From Limnohabitans sp. MMS-10A-192 (GTDB lineage: Bacteria > Pseudomonadota > Gammaproteobacteria > Burkholderiales > Burkholderiaceae_C), in contig NZ_NERX01000002.1 of the NCBI RefSeq assembly GCF_003063335.1, forward strand, positions 372,001 through 436,000: a stretch of DNA of 64,000 nucleotides. The letters run 5' to 3'. The notes under the pieces were generated by a model. That model had not been told where the DNA came from. It made no database searches and worked only from the letters and a program-made list of their open reading frames with translations. The translations under genes were made by a program, and so were the position numbers. This document shows positions 34,509 to 43,633 of the stretch, in pieces. Numbering within the stretch: the stretch's first letter is position 1; every line of letters starts with the position of its first letter.

Positions 34509-35645
34509 TCAGCCTCGGGCCCTTGTTGCCGCATCGATCACGCCGCCGCCCAGGCAGACATCGCCGTCGTACAACACAGCGCTTTGACCGGGCGTGACGG
34601 CCCATTGGGCTTGCGGGAAATGCATCTCGAATGCCGGCGCTGTGGCGCCGTTGGCGGCTGCGCGCAGTTCGCAAGGCGCATCGGCCTGGCGATAGCGGGT
34701 TTTGGCGGCATACAGGCCGGGCGTGGGCTCGATACCGGCGCACCAGCTGGCGTCTGTGGCCGCCAGGCCTTCGGACAGCAGCCAGGGGTGGTCGTGTCCT
34801 TGCACCACCCAGAGGATGTTCTTGTCGAGGTCTTTGCGGGCCACAAACCAGGGCGTGTGTTCGCCACCGCCTTTTTGTGCCCCTTTGGCCTTGATGCCGC
34901 CGATGCCCAGGCCTTGGCGTTGGCCCAGGGTGTAAAAGCTCAGGCCCACGTGCTGGCCGATGGTGCGGCCTGTCGGGTCTTTGATTGGGCCGGGCTCTTT
35001 GGAGATGTAGCGGTTGAGAAAGTCGCGAAAAGGCCGCTCGCCGATGAAGCAGATGCCGGTGGAGTCTTTCTTCTTGGCATTGGGCAGTCCGATCTCTTGC
35101 GCAATGCGGCGCACTTCGGTCTTGTGCAGCTCGCCCACCGGGAACAAGGTCTTGGACAGCTGGGCCTGGTTCAGGCGGTGCAAGAAGTAGCTTTGGTCCT
35201 TGGACGGGTCCAGGCCTTTGAGCAGTTCGTGGCGTCCGGTTTGTTCGTTCAAGCGCACGCGGCAGTAGTGGCCGGTGGCGATCTTTTCGGCACCCAGGCG
35301 CATGGCGTGGTCCAGGAAAGACTTGAACTTGATCTCGGCGTTGCACAGGATGTCGGGGTTGGGGGTACGTCCGGCCTGGTATTCGCGCAAAAACTCGGAA
35401 AACACGCGGTCTTTGTACTCGGCTGCAAAATTGACGTGCTCGATCTCGATGCCCAGCACATCGGCCACTGCGGCAGCATCGACGAAGTCGATGTTGGATG
35501 AGCAATACGCGCTGTCATCGTCATCTTCCCAATTTTTCATGAAGATACCGATGACTTCGTACCCCTGCTGTTTGAGCAGGTAGGCGCTGACGGCTGAATC
35601 GACGCCGCCGGACAAACCGACGACCACACGAGGAAGTTGTGACAT
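34509..35645 (-). CDS. mnmA: tRNA-specific 2-thiouridylase MnmA
   Basis: MnmA puts sulfur on U34 of tRNAs for Lys, Glu and Gln using ATP and a persulfide relay. The 378-residue protein has the PP-loop [37 protein letters not shown] at the N-terminus, the first catalytic Cys in [15 protein letters not shown] and the second in [19 protein letters not shown]. The tRNA-binding insert and beta-barrel follow. The ATG at 35645 matches the family start; an ATG 33 bp upstream is possible. It is divergent from the lytic transglycosylase gene with a 62-bp gap. Confidence 0.97.
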   Translation of the reverse strand: MSQLPRVVVGLSGGVDSAVSAYLLKQQGYEVIGIFMKNWEDDDDSAYCSSNIDFVDAAAVADVLGIEIEHVNFAAEYKDRVFSEFLREYQAGRTPNPDILCNAEIKFKSFLDHAMRLGAEKIATGHYCRVRLNEQTGRHELLKGLDPSKDQSYFLHRLNQAQLSKTLFPVGELHKTEVRRIAQEIGLPNAKKKDSTGICFIGERPFRDFLNRYISKEPGPIKDPTGRTIGQHVGLSFYTLGQRQGLGIGGIKAKGAQKGGGEHTPWFVARKDLDKNILWVVQGHDHPWLLSEGLAATDASWCAGIEPTPGLYAAKTRYRQADAPCELRAAANGATAPAFEMHFPQAQWAVTPGQSAVLYDGDVCLGGGVIDAATRARG

Positions 35646-35707
35646 GCTTGGATTATCCCGCGCCTGCGGTGACGGCAAATTTATAATCCTTTTTCTTCAT
35701 TTATCCG

Positions 35708-36436
35708 ATGTCCAAACCCTGCGCCTGGTGCGCCATCCTCCGAGCCGTCCTGGGCGATATCGCCCAAGGGCTGTTCCTTGTCACTCACAGTGGTTTGGCC
35801 ATGGTGGGTTTGGGCGTGGCTGCATGTGTGGTGGCTTTGTGGCTGAACACCGAGTGGCTCCAGGCATCGGAAGAAAAGCTGTTCAACTGGCTGCGGGAGA
35901 GGCAGGTGCTGGTCTCTTGGCTGCCCGAAAACGCGGCAGAGCGCGCTACCGCTATGAACTTGCGGGATTTGCCGGCCAGTCAAGCGGCGGTGGCCAGTTG
36001 GTTGTCCCGTAAATACAAAGTCGCGCCAGAGCCTGTGGCCGCCTTGGTGGCGGAAGCGCAGGTTCTGGGGCGTCAGTACAAACTGGCCCCTTACCTGATT
36101 TTGGGTGTCATGGCCATCGAGTCGAACTTCCACCCATATATCCAAAGCCAGGTGGGCGCACAGGGGTTGATGCAGGTCATGACCGGCATCCACACCAAAC
36201 GATACCAGGCCTATGGCGGCAACTTGACGGCGTTTGATCCGCTCACCAATATGCGTGTAGGCGTGGCGGTTTTGGCCGACGCCATCAAGCTCAAGGGCGG
36301 TTCGGTCGAGGATGGTTTGAAGTTTTATCTGGGTGGTGATGCCGTGTTTGAAGACGGTGGGTACGTCGCCAAAGTCCGTACAGAGCAGGCTCGGCTCGAA
36401 CAGGTGGCTGCTGGGGAGCGCGTGCCTTTCCAATGA
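35708..36436 (+). CDS. Lytic transglycosylase (SLT domain)
   Basis: A 242-residue peptidoglycan-cleaving enzyme. A hydrophobic anchor lies at about residues 30-50 (GLAMVGLGVAACVVALWLNT), which puts the rest in the periplasm. The SLT domain (about 115-215) has the catalytic Glu in ILGVMAIESNFHPY and the supporting motif VGAQGLMQVM, then LTNMRVGVAVLADAIK and FYLGGDA. Enzymes of this type cut the glycan strand and leave 1,6-anhydro-MurNAc ends. It converges with the TSUP gene with a 12-bp gap. No partner gene points to a dedicated secretion or flagellar role. Confidence 0.91.
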   Translation: MSKPCAWCAILRAVLGDIAQGLFLVTHSGLAMVGLGVAACVVALWLNTEWLQASEEKLFNWLRERQVLVSWLPENAAERATAMNLRDLPASQAAVASWLSRKYKVAPEPVAALVAEAQVLGRQYKLAPYLILGVMAIESNFHPYIQSQVGAQGLMQVMTGIHTKRYQAYGGNLTAFDPLTNMRVGVAVLADAIKLKGGSVEDGLKFYLGGDAVFEDGGYVAKVRTEQARLEQVAAGERVPFQ

Positions 36437-36448
36437 AGTTGGGTCAGC

Positions 36449-37192
36449 TCAGCCCAAACGGCTGAAAAACACCGCACTCATCACCAGTCCGGTGGTGATC
36501 ACCAGCCAGCGCACCCAGCGTGCAGGCAGGCGTTTGGCCAGTCGCGCACCCGACCAGCCCCCGGCGGTGGCCAGGGCCATCATCCACAAGGCTTGATCCC
36601 AGACGATGGCACCCGCCCAAGCGAAAGCGGCCACCGACAGCCAAGACAAGACAAATGAATTGAGGTTCTTCAGGGCGTTGACCGTGTTCAGGCGTGACTC
36701 ACCCGTCAAGGTGTAAAGCGCCATCAGCAAGATGCCCAGGCCGCCGTTGAAGTACCCGCCGTAAATGGACACCAGCAGGAGGCCTGGCAAACGCCACTGC
36801 GGATGGCCTAGGCCCGCACCGCGCGATGCGATCATTGGCCCGAGTGCAAACAGCGCGGTGGCCAGCAACAAAAGCCAAGGCACCAGCCCCGAAAACAAGC
36901 GGGCAGGCGTGACCAGCAACAAGGTGGCGCCAATCAGACCGCCGACAGCCGCGATGATCACCTCGCGTTGCAGCGTGGTGCCCGGGATGGCTTGGAGTTC
37001 GGCCTTGAAGCCCAAGGTGCTGCCCAGATAGCCGGGGCTGACGGCTGCAGCGCTGGTGGCGTTGGCCGCCAAGGGGGGCACACCTGCAAAAACCAGCGCA
37101 GGAAAAGTCAAAAAGCTGCCGCCCCCTGCAATGGCGTTCAGGACCCCCGCGCCAAAGGCGGCGGCGCCTGTCACAAGCCACACGCTGTCCAT
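36449..37192 (-). CDS. TSUP-family permease (TauE/SafE)
   Basis: A 247-residue membrane protein with about eight hydrophobic helices, of the sulfite exporter TauE/SafE family. The first half shows GAGVLNAIAGGGSFLTFPALVFAGVPPLAANATSAAAVSPGYLGSTLGFK, the family repeat; the second half has ISIYGGYFNGGLGILLMALYTLTG and GWSGARLAKRLPARWVRWLVI. Substrates in the family are small sulfur- or carbon-containing anions; this one is not assigned. Its start overlaps the stop of the NUDIX gene (TGATG), so they are co-translated, with the NUDIX gene first. Confidence 0.88.
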   Translation of the reverse strand: MDSVWLVTGAAAFGAGVLNAIAGGGSFLTFPALVFAGVPPLAANATSAAAVSPGYLGSTLGFKAELQAIPGTTLQREVIIAAVGGLIGATLLLVTPARLFSGLVPWLLLLATALFALGPMIASRGAGLGHPQWRLPGLLLVSIYGGYFNGGLGILLMALYTLTGESRLNTVNALKNLNSFVLSWLSVAAFAWAGAIVWDQALWMMALATAGGWSGARLAKRLPARWVRWLVITTGLVMSAVFFSRLG

Positions 37193-37686
37193 CACGCCGG
37201 GAGAGGGGGTAAAGAGGCCACCGCGGCGTCGGTGTAAATCATGTTCAGCGGAAAGCGTTGCCCGGCCAGGTGGTCTTCGATGCAGCGCAGAACCAGTGGG
37301 CTGCGGTGACGCTCTGCGCTGGCGCGCACTTCGTCGAGCGTCATCCAGACCGTGCGCACAATCCCTTCGTCCAAAGACCGGTCTGCTTGCCGCTCACCGA
37401 TCTCGCCGCAAAACGCCATGCGCAAATAAGTGATGTCTTCTTGCGTGGCGGGGCGCTGAAACCGGGACAAATACACGCCGACCAAGGCGGTGGGTTTGAA
37501 TGAGTGGGCCGTTTCTTCGAGCGCTTCTCGGGCGCAGCCCTCGGCAGGCGATTCGCAAGGGTCGAGGTGCCCGGCGGGGTTGTTCAAGCGCAAGCCATCG
37601 CGCGTCTGTTCTTCCACCAAAAGGTAGCGGCCATCTTTCTCGATGATGGCGGCCACGGTGACATTGGGTTTCCAGCGTGTATCCAT
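37192..37686 (-). CDS. NUDIX hydrolase (NudJ-like)
   Basis: A 164-residue NUDIX enzyme with the box GHLDPCESPAEGCAREALEETA, a good match to GX5EX7REUXEEXGU. The N-terminal strand is PNVTVAAIIEKDGRYLLVEEQTRDG, as in NudJ, which hydrolyses nucleoside tri- and diphosphates and thiamine pyrophosphate precursors. It is co-translated with the TSUP permease behind it (1-base stop/start overlap). An in-frame ATG 33 bp upstream exists. In many betaproteobacteria this gene sits next to mnmA, which here is about 1.5 kb away. Confidence 0.9.
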   Translation of the reverse strand: MDTRWKPNVTVAAIIEKDGRYLLVEEQTRDGLRLNNPAGHLDPCESPAEGCAREALEETAHSFKPTALVGVYLSRFQRPATQEDITYLRMAFCGEIGERQADRSLDEGIVRTVWMTLDEVRASAERHRSPLVLRCIEDHLAGQRFPLNMIYTDAAVASLPPLPA

Positions 37687-37829
37687 GCGCTCATTATCGG
37701 CGGGGCCGTGCCACGTCATACGGGGGGATAAACCCGATCAAGGGTATGTAAGTTACAGTTTATATTCAAGCATCGATTGGCGCGGCAAGCCACCAGTCCC
37801 ACGATTTCACAATTATTTGGAGAACAACC

Positions 37830-39401
37830 ATGCGCATAGGCGTGCCCAAAGAGATATATCCCGGTGAAAAACGGGTGGCCACGGTCCCCGATGCCGTGAC
37901 CAAACTGGTCAAACTCGGCTTTGCCGTGGTTGTGGAACAGGGCGCGGGCGAGCTGGCAGACCTGTCGGATGCGGCCTACGTCGATGCCGGTGCCACCATT
38001 GCCCCCAACGCCGCGGCGCTGTGGAGTGGCAGTGACATCGTCTTCAAGGTGCGTGCCCCCACGGCCGACGAAGTCGCCCTGATGCACGAAGGCCAGACGC
38101 TGATTGGCTTCTTGTGGCCCGCTCAAAACCCCGATTTGATGCAGCAGCTGGCGGCTAAAAAGGTCACCGCGCTGTCGATCGATGCACTGCCCCGTACCCT
38201 CAGCCGCGCACAGAAAATGGACGCGTTGACTTCCATGGCTGGCGTCAGTGGCTACCGCGCTGTGGTGGAGTCTGCCAACGCCTTTGGCCGCTTCTTCAAC
38301 GGCCAGATCACGGCCGCAGGCAAAGTGCCCCCCGCCAAAGTGTTCATTGCCGGTGCCGGTGTGGCAGGTTTGGCCGCGATTGGCGCAGCCGCCAGCTTGG
38401 GCGCCATCGTGCGCGCTAACGACACCCGCGCCGAAGTGGCCGACCAAGTCGTCTCGCTGGGCGGTGAGTTCGTCAAGGTGGATTACGAAGAAGAAGGCTC
38501 GGGCGGCGGCGGTTACGCCAAGGTCATGAGCGATGGCTTCCAGGCCGCCCAGCGCGAGATGTACGCCAAGCAGGCCCAAGAGTGCGACATCATCATCACC
38601 ACCGCGTTGATCCCCGGCAAACCCGCGCCCAAGTTGATCACCGCCGAGATGGTCAAGAGCATGAAGCCCGGCAGCGTGATCGTGGACATGGCCGCTGAGC
38701 AAGGCGGTAACTGCGAGCTGACCGAACCCGGCAAGGCCGTGGTCAAGCACGGCGTGACGATTGTGGGTTACACCGATCTGGCTTCGCGCATGGCGCGCCA
38801 GTCGTCTACGCTGTACGGCACCAACTTGTTCCGCCTCACGGAAGAGCTGTGCAAGACCAAAGACGGCGTGATCAACGTCAACATGGAAGACGACGCCATT
38901 CGTGGCCTGACGGTCATCAAGAACGGTGAAATCACCTGGCCTGCGCCGCCATTGGTGGTGGCCCCCAAGCCCGCCCCCAAACCCGCTGCAGCGCCTGCCG
39001 CCAAAAAAGGCCACGGCCATGGCGAGCCATCGGGCCCCATGCCGGTGGGTCAGTTGCTCATCGTGTCGGCGGTGGCCGCTGTGTTGCTGGTGCTGGTGGG
39101 TGCGTATGCACCCGCTGCTTTCCTGTCGCACTTCACGGTGTTTGTGTTGGCCTGCTTTGTGGGCTACATGGTGGTCTGGAACGTCAAGCCCGCGCTGCAC
39201 ACCCCGCTCATGAGCGTGACCAACGCGATCAGCTCCATCATCGCCATTGGCGCTTTGGTGCAGATTTCGCCCTTGGCCGCGGCCGGGCGGCCCAACACGC
39301 TGATTGGTATTTTGGCTGCTTTGGCGCTGGTGCTGACGGCCATCAACATGTTTGGCGGCTTTGCCGTCACCCAGCGCATGCTGGCCATGTTCCGTAAGTA
39401 A
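37830..39401 (+). CDS. pntA: NAD(P) transhydrogenase subunit alpha
   Basis: PntA with PntB moves hydride from NADH to NADP+ across the inner membrane, driven by protons. The 523-residue protein has the NAD-binding domain I (about 1-375: [70 protein letters not shown]). A flexible Pro/Ala/Lys linker (about 375-400) follows, then four hydrophobic helices (from [21 protein letters not shown] to [29 protein letters not shown]). It is the fused E. coli-type alpha chain, not split into A1 and A2. An AACAACC-type leader gives no strong ribosome site. pntB follows after 57 bp. Confidence 0.96.
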   Translation: MRIGVPKEIYPGEKRVATVPDAVTKLVKLGFAVVVEQGAGELADLSDAAYVDAGATIAPNAAALWSGSDIVFKVRAPTADEVALMHEGQTLIGFLWPAQNPDLMQQLAAKKVTALSIDALPRTLSRAQKMDALTSMAGVSGYRAVVESANAFGRFFNGQITAAGKVPPAKVFIAGAGVAGLAAIGAAASLGAIVRANDTRAEVADQVVSLGGEFVKVDYEEEGSGGGGYAKVMSDGFQAAQREMYAKQAQECDIIITTALIPGKPAPKLITAEMVKSMKPGSVIVDMAAEQGGNCELTEPGKAVVKHGVTIVGYTDLASRMARQSSTLYGTNLFRLTEELCKTKDGVINVNMEDDAIRGLTVIKNGEITWPAPPLVVAPKPAPKPAAAPAAKKGHGHGEPSGPMPVGQLLIVSAVAAVLLVLVGAYAPAAFLSHFTVFVLACFVGYMVVWNVKPALHTPLMSVTNAISSIIAIGALVQISPLAAAGRPNTLIGILAALALVLTAINMFGGFAVTQRMLAMFRK

Positions 39402-39408
39402 TGACTTT

Positions 39409-39434
39409 GGGGACAGATCTTCAGATCTGTCCCC
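39409..39434. repeat. Palindrome in the pntA-pntB spacer
   Basis: The arms ggggacagatct and agatctgtcccc are exact reverse complements separated by TC, giving a nearly perfect 26-bp palindrome. It takes up almost half of the short spacer between two genes that should be co-transcribed. There is no T-run after it, so it is not a normal terminator. It resembles mobile REP-type palindromes more than a regulatory site. Confidence 0.75.
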
Positions 39435-39458
39435 GACTAATTAATTCAAGAGACACAT

Positions 39459-40877
39459 ATGACCTCAAGCCTGGCCACGGTCGCCTACATCGGCGCGACC
39501 ATTCTTTTCATCCTCAGCCTGGGCGGTTTGTCCAACCAGGAAACCGCACGGCGCGGCAACCTCTACGGCATGATCGGCATGAGCCTGGCAGTGCTGGCCA
39601 CCATCTTTGGCCCGCAAGTCACGGCCGAGGGCATCCCCATGATCGTGGGCTCCGTGCTGGTGGGTGCGCTCATTGGCCTTTACGCCGCGCGCAAAGTGCA
39701 GATGACACAAATGCCCGAACTTGTGGCGCTCATGCACAGCATGGTCGGCATGGCGGCTGCGCTGGTGGGTTATGCCACTTATGTGGACCCCGAAGCTGCC
39801 AAGAATCTGGACAGCGCAGCACACGCCATCCACGCCGGTGAAATCTACATCGGCATCTTCATCGGCGCGGTGACCTTCTCCGGTTCGGTGGCGGCGTTTG
39901 GCAAGTTGTCCGGTCGCATTGGCGGCAGCCCTTTGTTGCTGCCGGGTCGTCACTGGCTCAACCTGGTCGGCTTGATCGCGGTGATTTATTTTGGCCGTGA
40001 GTTCATGAACGCCCACACGGTGCAAGACGGCATGGTGCCTTTGTTCATCATGACCGCCATTGCCTTGCTGTTCGGCATCCACATGGTCATGGCCATTGGC
40101 GGCGCTGACATGCCCGTGGTGGTGTCCATGCTCAACAGCTACTCCGGCTGGGCCGCAGCGGCCACCGGCTTCATGCTGAGCAACGACTTGCTTATCGTGA
40201 TCGGTGCCTTGGTCGGCTCCAGCGGCGCGATTTTGTCGTACATCATGTGTAACGCCATGAACCGCAGTTTCATCAGCGTGATCGCCGGGGGCTTTGGCAC
40301 CACGGCCGCAGCACCCAAGCCGACGGGTGAAGCGGCCGAGCCGCAAGGTGAAGTCAGCCCCATCTTGGCGGCCGAGACTGCTGAGTTGCTGCGCGACGCA
40401 AAAAACGTGATCATCGTCCCCGGCTACGGCATGGCCGTGGCGCAGGCCCAGCACACGGTGTTTGAAATCACCAAAACATTGCGCGACAAGGGTGTGAACG
40501 TGCGCTTTGGTATCCACCCGGTGGCCGGTCGCATGCCAGGTCACATGAACGTTTTGTTGGCCGAGGCCAAAGTGCCTTACGACATCGTGTTCGAGATGGA
40601 CGAGCTCAACGACGACTTCCCTGAGACCGACGTGGCCATCGTGATCGGTGCCAACGACATCGTGAACCCCGCTGCGCAAGACGACCCGACCAGCCCGATC
40701 GCCGGCATGCCGGTGCTCGAAGTCTGGAAGGCCCGCACCAGCATCGTCATGAAGCGCTCCATGGCCAGTGGCTACGCCGGCGTGGACAACCCGCTCTTCT
40801 ACAAAGAAAACAACCGCATGTTGTTTGGCGATGCCAAGAAAATGCTGGACGAGGTCTTGGTGGCTTTGAAGTCCTGA
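39459..40877 (+). CDS. pntB: NAD(P) transhydrogenase subunit beta
   Basis: PntB carries most of the proton channel and the NADP(H)-binding domain III. The 472-residue protein has about nine hydrophobic helices in the first 280 residues (from [27 protein letters not shown]). Domain III contains [73 protein letters not shown] and [28 protein letters not shown], all family hallmarks. It forms a unit with pntA. fadD starts 80 bp downstream on the same strand. Confidence 0.97.
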   Translation: MTSSLATVAYIGATILFILSLGGLSNQETARRGNLYGMIGMSLAVLATIFGPQVTAEGIPMIVGSVLVGALIGLYAARKVQMTQMPELVALMHSMVGMAAALVGYATYVDPEAAKNLDSAAHAIHAGEIYIGIFIGAVTFSGSVAAFGKLSGRIGGSPLLLPGRHWLNLVGLIAVIYFGREFMNAHTVQDGMVPLFIMTAIALLFGIHMVMAIGGADMPVVVSMLNSYSGWAAAATGFMLSNDLLIVIGALVGSSGAILSYIMCNAMNRSFISVIAGGFGTTAAAPKPTGEAAEPQGEVSPILAAETAELLRDAKNVIIVPGYGMAVAQAQHTVFEITKTLRDKGVNVRFGIHPVAGRMPGHMNVLLAEAKVPYDIVFEMDELNDDFPETDVAIVIGANDIVNPAAQDDPTSPIAGMPVLEVWKARTSIVMKRSMASGYAGVDNPLFYKENNRMLFGDAKKMLDEVLVALKS

Positions 40878-40957
40878 GCCTTCGGGAAATCCAGTAGTTT
40901 TGTGAGTCAGTTTGCTGTCAGTTGTGAGATAGACTGACCCTTCAAGGAGAAGCAAAA

Positions 40958-42643
40958 ATGACCACTGACCGCATTTGGTTGAGCAGTTACCCCGAAGGCG
41001 TTCCTTCAGACATTGAACCCAGCCAATACAGCTCCCTGGTGGGGCTGATGGAGGAGAGCTTTTCACGCTACGCCGATCGCACGGCTTACAGCTTCATGGG
41101 CAAGAGCATCGGCTACGCCCAGACCGATACAGAAAGCCAGGCGCTGGCCGCTTACCTGCAATCGCTGGGGCTGGACAAAGGTGACCGTGTCGCCATCATG
41201 ATGCCCAATGTGCCGCAATATCCGGTTGCAGTTGCAGCGATTTTGCGTGCTGGTTTTGTGGTCGTGAACGTCAACCCGCTGTACACCCCACGGGAGTTGG
41301 AGCATCAACTGAAGGACTCGGGTGCACGCGCGATCTTCATCATTGAAAATTTCGCGTCGACCCTTGAAAAGTGCATTGCCCAAACGCCTGTGCAGCATGT
41401 GGTGTTGGCCTCGATGGGGGATCGCCTGGGTTTGATCAAAGGCGCGCTGGTCAACCACGTGGTGCGCAAAGTCAAAAAGCTGGTGCCTGAGTTCGCCTTG
41501 CCCCAAGCGGTTGCTTTCAATCAGGCCCTCTCGCAGGGGCGCAAGATGCCTTGGCGCAAGCCCGAAATTGGGCCCGATGACATTGCCGTGTTGCAGTACA
41601 CCGGCGGCACCACCGGTGTGTCCAAAGGTGCGGTTCTTCTGCATCGCAATGTGATCGCCAATGTCTTGCAGTCCGAGGCCTGGAACGACCCAGTCATGAA
41701 ACGTGTACCGGCGAGCGAGCAGCCCACTTCGGTGTGTGCTTTGCCGCTGTACCACATCTTCGCGTTCACGGTGAACATGATGTTGTCCATGCGGACCGGG
41801 GGCAAAACCATTTTGATCCCCAATCCCCGCGATTTGCCTGCCGTGCTCAAAGAGCTGTCCAAGCACACCTTTCACAGTTTCCCAGCGGTGAACACCTTGT
41901 TCAACGGTTTGGCCAACCATCCTGATTTCAACAAAGTCAACTGGTCGAACCTCAAGGTTTCGGTGGGCGGGGGCATGGCGGTGACGCCCAATGTGGCCAA
42001 ACTGTGGCTGGAGAAAACCGGTTGCCCGATTTGCGAAGGCTACGGCTTGTCCGAAACCAGTCCATCGGCCAGTTGCAATCCGCCTTCCAGCACCGAATTC
42101 ACAGGCACCATCGGTGTGCCGATTCCCAGCACTTGGATGAAGCTCGTTGATGACGAGGGGCAAGATGTGACCGAGGTGGGCAAGCCCGGCGAGATCGCGA
42201 TCAAAGGCCCGCAAGTCATGGCGGGTTATTGGCAGCGGCCCGATGAGACGGCCAAGGTGATGATGGCCGATGGGTATTTCAAATCGGGCGATGTGGGCAT
42301 CGTGGATGCTCGGGGGTTTTTCAAAATCGTGGACCGCAAAAAAGACATGATTTTGGTCAGTGGCTTCAACGTTTATCCCAACGAGGTGGAGGAAGTCGCA
42401 TCGGCTTGCCCTGGCGTTTTGGAGTGCGCGGCCATTGGTGTGGCCGACGAAAAAACCGGCGAAGCTGTCAAGTTGGTGGTGGTCCGCAAAGACCCCTCGT
42501 TGACCGAGGCGCAGGTTCTGGCTTATTGCCGAGCCAACATGACCGCCTACAAGCAGCCTCGCATCGTTGAGTTCCGCGACGAGTTGCCCAAAACACCCGT
42601 GGGCAAGATATTGCGCCGCGAGCTGCGCAGCCCGTCAACTTGA
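40958..42643 (+). CDS. fadD: Long-chain-fatty-acid--CoA ligase
   Basis: FadD activates long-chain fatty acids to acyl-CoA for beta-oxidation or lipid use. The 561-residue length equals that of E. coli FadD. Motifs: ATP-binding LQYTGGTTGVSKGAVLLHRNV, CPICEGYGLSETSPSAS, DGYFKSGDVGIVDARGFFKIVDRKKDMILVSGFNVYPNEVEEV, and the C-terminal KTPVGKILRRELR with the catalytic Lys. An AAGGAGA ribosome site lies just before the ATG. It is a second, distinct acyl-CoA ligase in the window; the one at 20.5-22.1 kb is shorter and of the AlkK type. A terminator follows the stop. Confidence 0.95.
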   Translation: MTTDRIWLSSYPEGVPSDIEPSQYSSLVGLMEESFSRYADRTAYSFMGKSIGYAQTDTESQALAAYLQSLGLDKGDRVAIMMPNVPQYPVAVAAILRAGFVVVNVNPLYTPRELEHQLKDSGARAIFIIENFASTLEKCIAQTPVQHVVLASMGDRLGLIKGALVNHVVRKVKKLVPEFALPQAVAFNQALSQGRKMPWRKPEIGPDDIAVLQYTGGTTGVSKGAVLLHRNVIANVLQSEAWNDPVMKRVPASEQPTSVCALPLYHIFAFTVNMMLSMRTGGKTILIPNPRDLPAVLKELSKHTFHSFPAVNTLFNGLANHPDFNKVNWSNLKVSVGGGMAVTPNVAKLWLEKTGCPICEGYGLSETSPSASCNPPSSTEFTGTIGVPIPSTWMKLVDDEGQDVTEVGKPGEIAIKGPQVMAGYWQRPDETAKVMMADGYFKSGDVGIVDARGFFKIVDRKKDMILVSGFNVYPNEVEEVASACPGVLECAAIGVADEKTGEAVKLVVVRKDPSLTEAQVLAYCRANMTAYKQPRIVEFRDELPKTPVGKILRRELRSPST

Positions 42644-42673
42644 ATGGGCGGTGCGTCAGCACCGGTACACTGG

Positions 42674-42702
42674 AAAGCGGCTCAAGATGGGCCGCTTTTT
42701 TC
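42674..42702 (+). terminator. Intrinsic terminator of fadD
   Basis: An 8-bp stem (aaagcggc with gccgcttt) and a 9-nt loop run into a T-tract. It starts 31 bp after the fadD stop and ends about 32 bp before mtnN. Confidence 0.88.
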
Positions 42703-42733
42703 ATGCGATTTGAATTTTGACAATGGAGAACCC

Positions 42734-43486
42734 ATGGCAGTGATCGGCATCATGAGCGCCATGCACGAGGAGTTGGCTGCTGTGTTGGCGGTCATGCCTG
42801 ATGAGCAATGCGTGCGCGTGGCAGGCCGCGATTTCTGGGTGGGCCACTGGCAGGGTCACGATGTGGTGGCGGTGTTGTCACGGATTGGCAAAGTGGCGGC
42901 TGCCACCACGGCGACGGTCTTGCTGGAGCGCTTCAAGATTGATGCGCTGGTGTTCACCGGTGCCGCCGGCGGATTGTCCGCTGAGGCACAAGTGGGTGAT
43001 GTGGTCGTGGCCAGTGGCTTTGTGCAACACGACATGGATGCTTCACCCTTGTTCCCCAAGCACGAGGTGCCTTTGTATGGTCGGGCGCGCTTTGACACCG
43101 ATACAGCTTTGTCGCAGGGCTTGGCGGCCGCAGCAAGACAGGTGCTGTCAGATCCGGCTCAGCATCTGGGTCCACAGGCCATTGCAGATTTCCATTTGCT
43201 CGCGCCACGTGTGCACCGGGGATTGATCGTCAGCGGTGACCGCTTTGTGTCCACCACAGCTGAGCGTCAAGCCTTGCAGCAAAGCTTGTCGGATGCCTTG
43301 GCCGTTGAGATGGAGGGGGCCGCAGTGGCGCAGGTGTGTCTGGACTATGGGGTGCCGTTTTCAGCGGTCCGTACCATTTCAGACCGCGCAGACGACGATG
43401 CGCACATCGATTTCAGCCGTTTCATCCGTGACGTGGCCAGTCGCTACAGCTTGGCCATTTTGTCGCAGTGGTTGATGCACCGGTAA
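42734..43486 (+). CDS. mtnN: 5'-methylthioadenosine/S-adenosylhomocysteine nucleosidase
   Basis: MtnN cleaves adenine from methylthioadenosine and S-adenosylhomocysteine, which recycles methionine and purine and relieves product inhibition of methyltransferases. The 250-residue protein has MAVIGIMSAMHEELAAVL with the catalytic Glu region, FTGAAGGLSAEAQVGDVVVASGFVQHDMDASPL, the substrate-binding VSGDRFVS, AVEMEGAAVAQVC, and the catalytic Asp in VRTISDRADDDA. TGGAGA supports the ATG at 42734. It is somewhat longer than the E. coli enzyme (232). The unusual conserved-loop hairpin element follows its stop. Confidence 0.95.
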   Translation: MAVIGIMSAMHEELAAVLAVMPDEQCVRVAGRDFWVGHWQGHDVVAVLSRIGKVAAATTATVLLERFKIDALVFTGAAGGLSAEAQVGDVVVASGFVQHDMDASPLFPKHEVPLYGRARFDTDTALSQGLAAAARQVLSDPAQHLGPQAIADFHLLAPRVHRGLIVSGDRFVSTTAERQALQQSLSDALAVEMEGAAVAQVCLDYGVPFSAVRTISDRADDDAHIDFSRFIRDVASRYSLAILSQWLMHR

Positions 43487-43544
43487 TGCCGTAAAGCCTT
43501 GAATTGGGGTGCTTGTTCAAAGTGGCAAGATTTGCCCAAAGTTT

Positions 43545-43629
43545 CTTTCGGTGGGCTGGGCGACGATGTTGAGCCTGCGTCTGAGGACGCCTGGCCCCAG
43601 TCCGCTGCAACAAACGCCCACGCCGAAAG
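43545..43629. other. Conserved-loop hairpin element, copy 1
   Basis: An 85-bp structured element lies between the convergent mtnN and corA genes. The inner 10-bp stem (gggctgggcg 43553-43562 with cgcctggccc 43588-43597, two G-U pairs) closes a 25-nt loop that starts acgatgttgagcc. An alternative or outer stem pairs ctttcggtgggc (43545-43556) with the segment gcccacgccgaaag (43616-43629), with a 2-base bulge. The loop core is identical over 24 nt to the loop of the hairpin at 51299-51372, whose stem sequence is different. No coding function is apparent. Confidence 0.7.
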
Positions 43630-43633
43630 CGAC

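Noticed and set aside
37716-39200. Long minus-strand open frame opposite pntA
   Set aside because: The frame is His/Gly-rich and lies fully within a clear pntA coding region; it is a shadow caused by GC-rich codon use.
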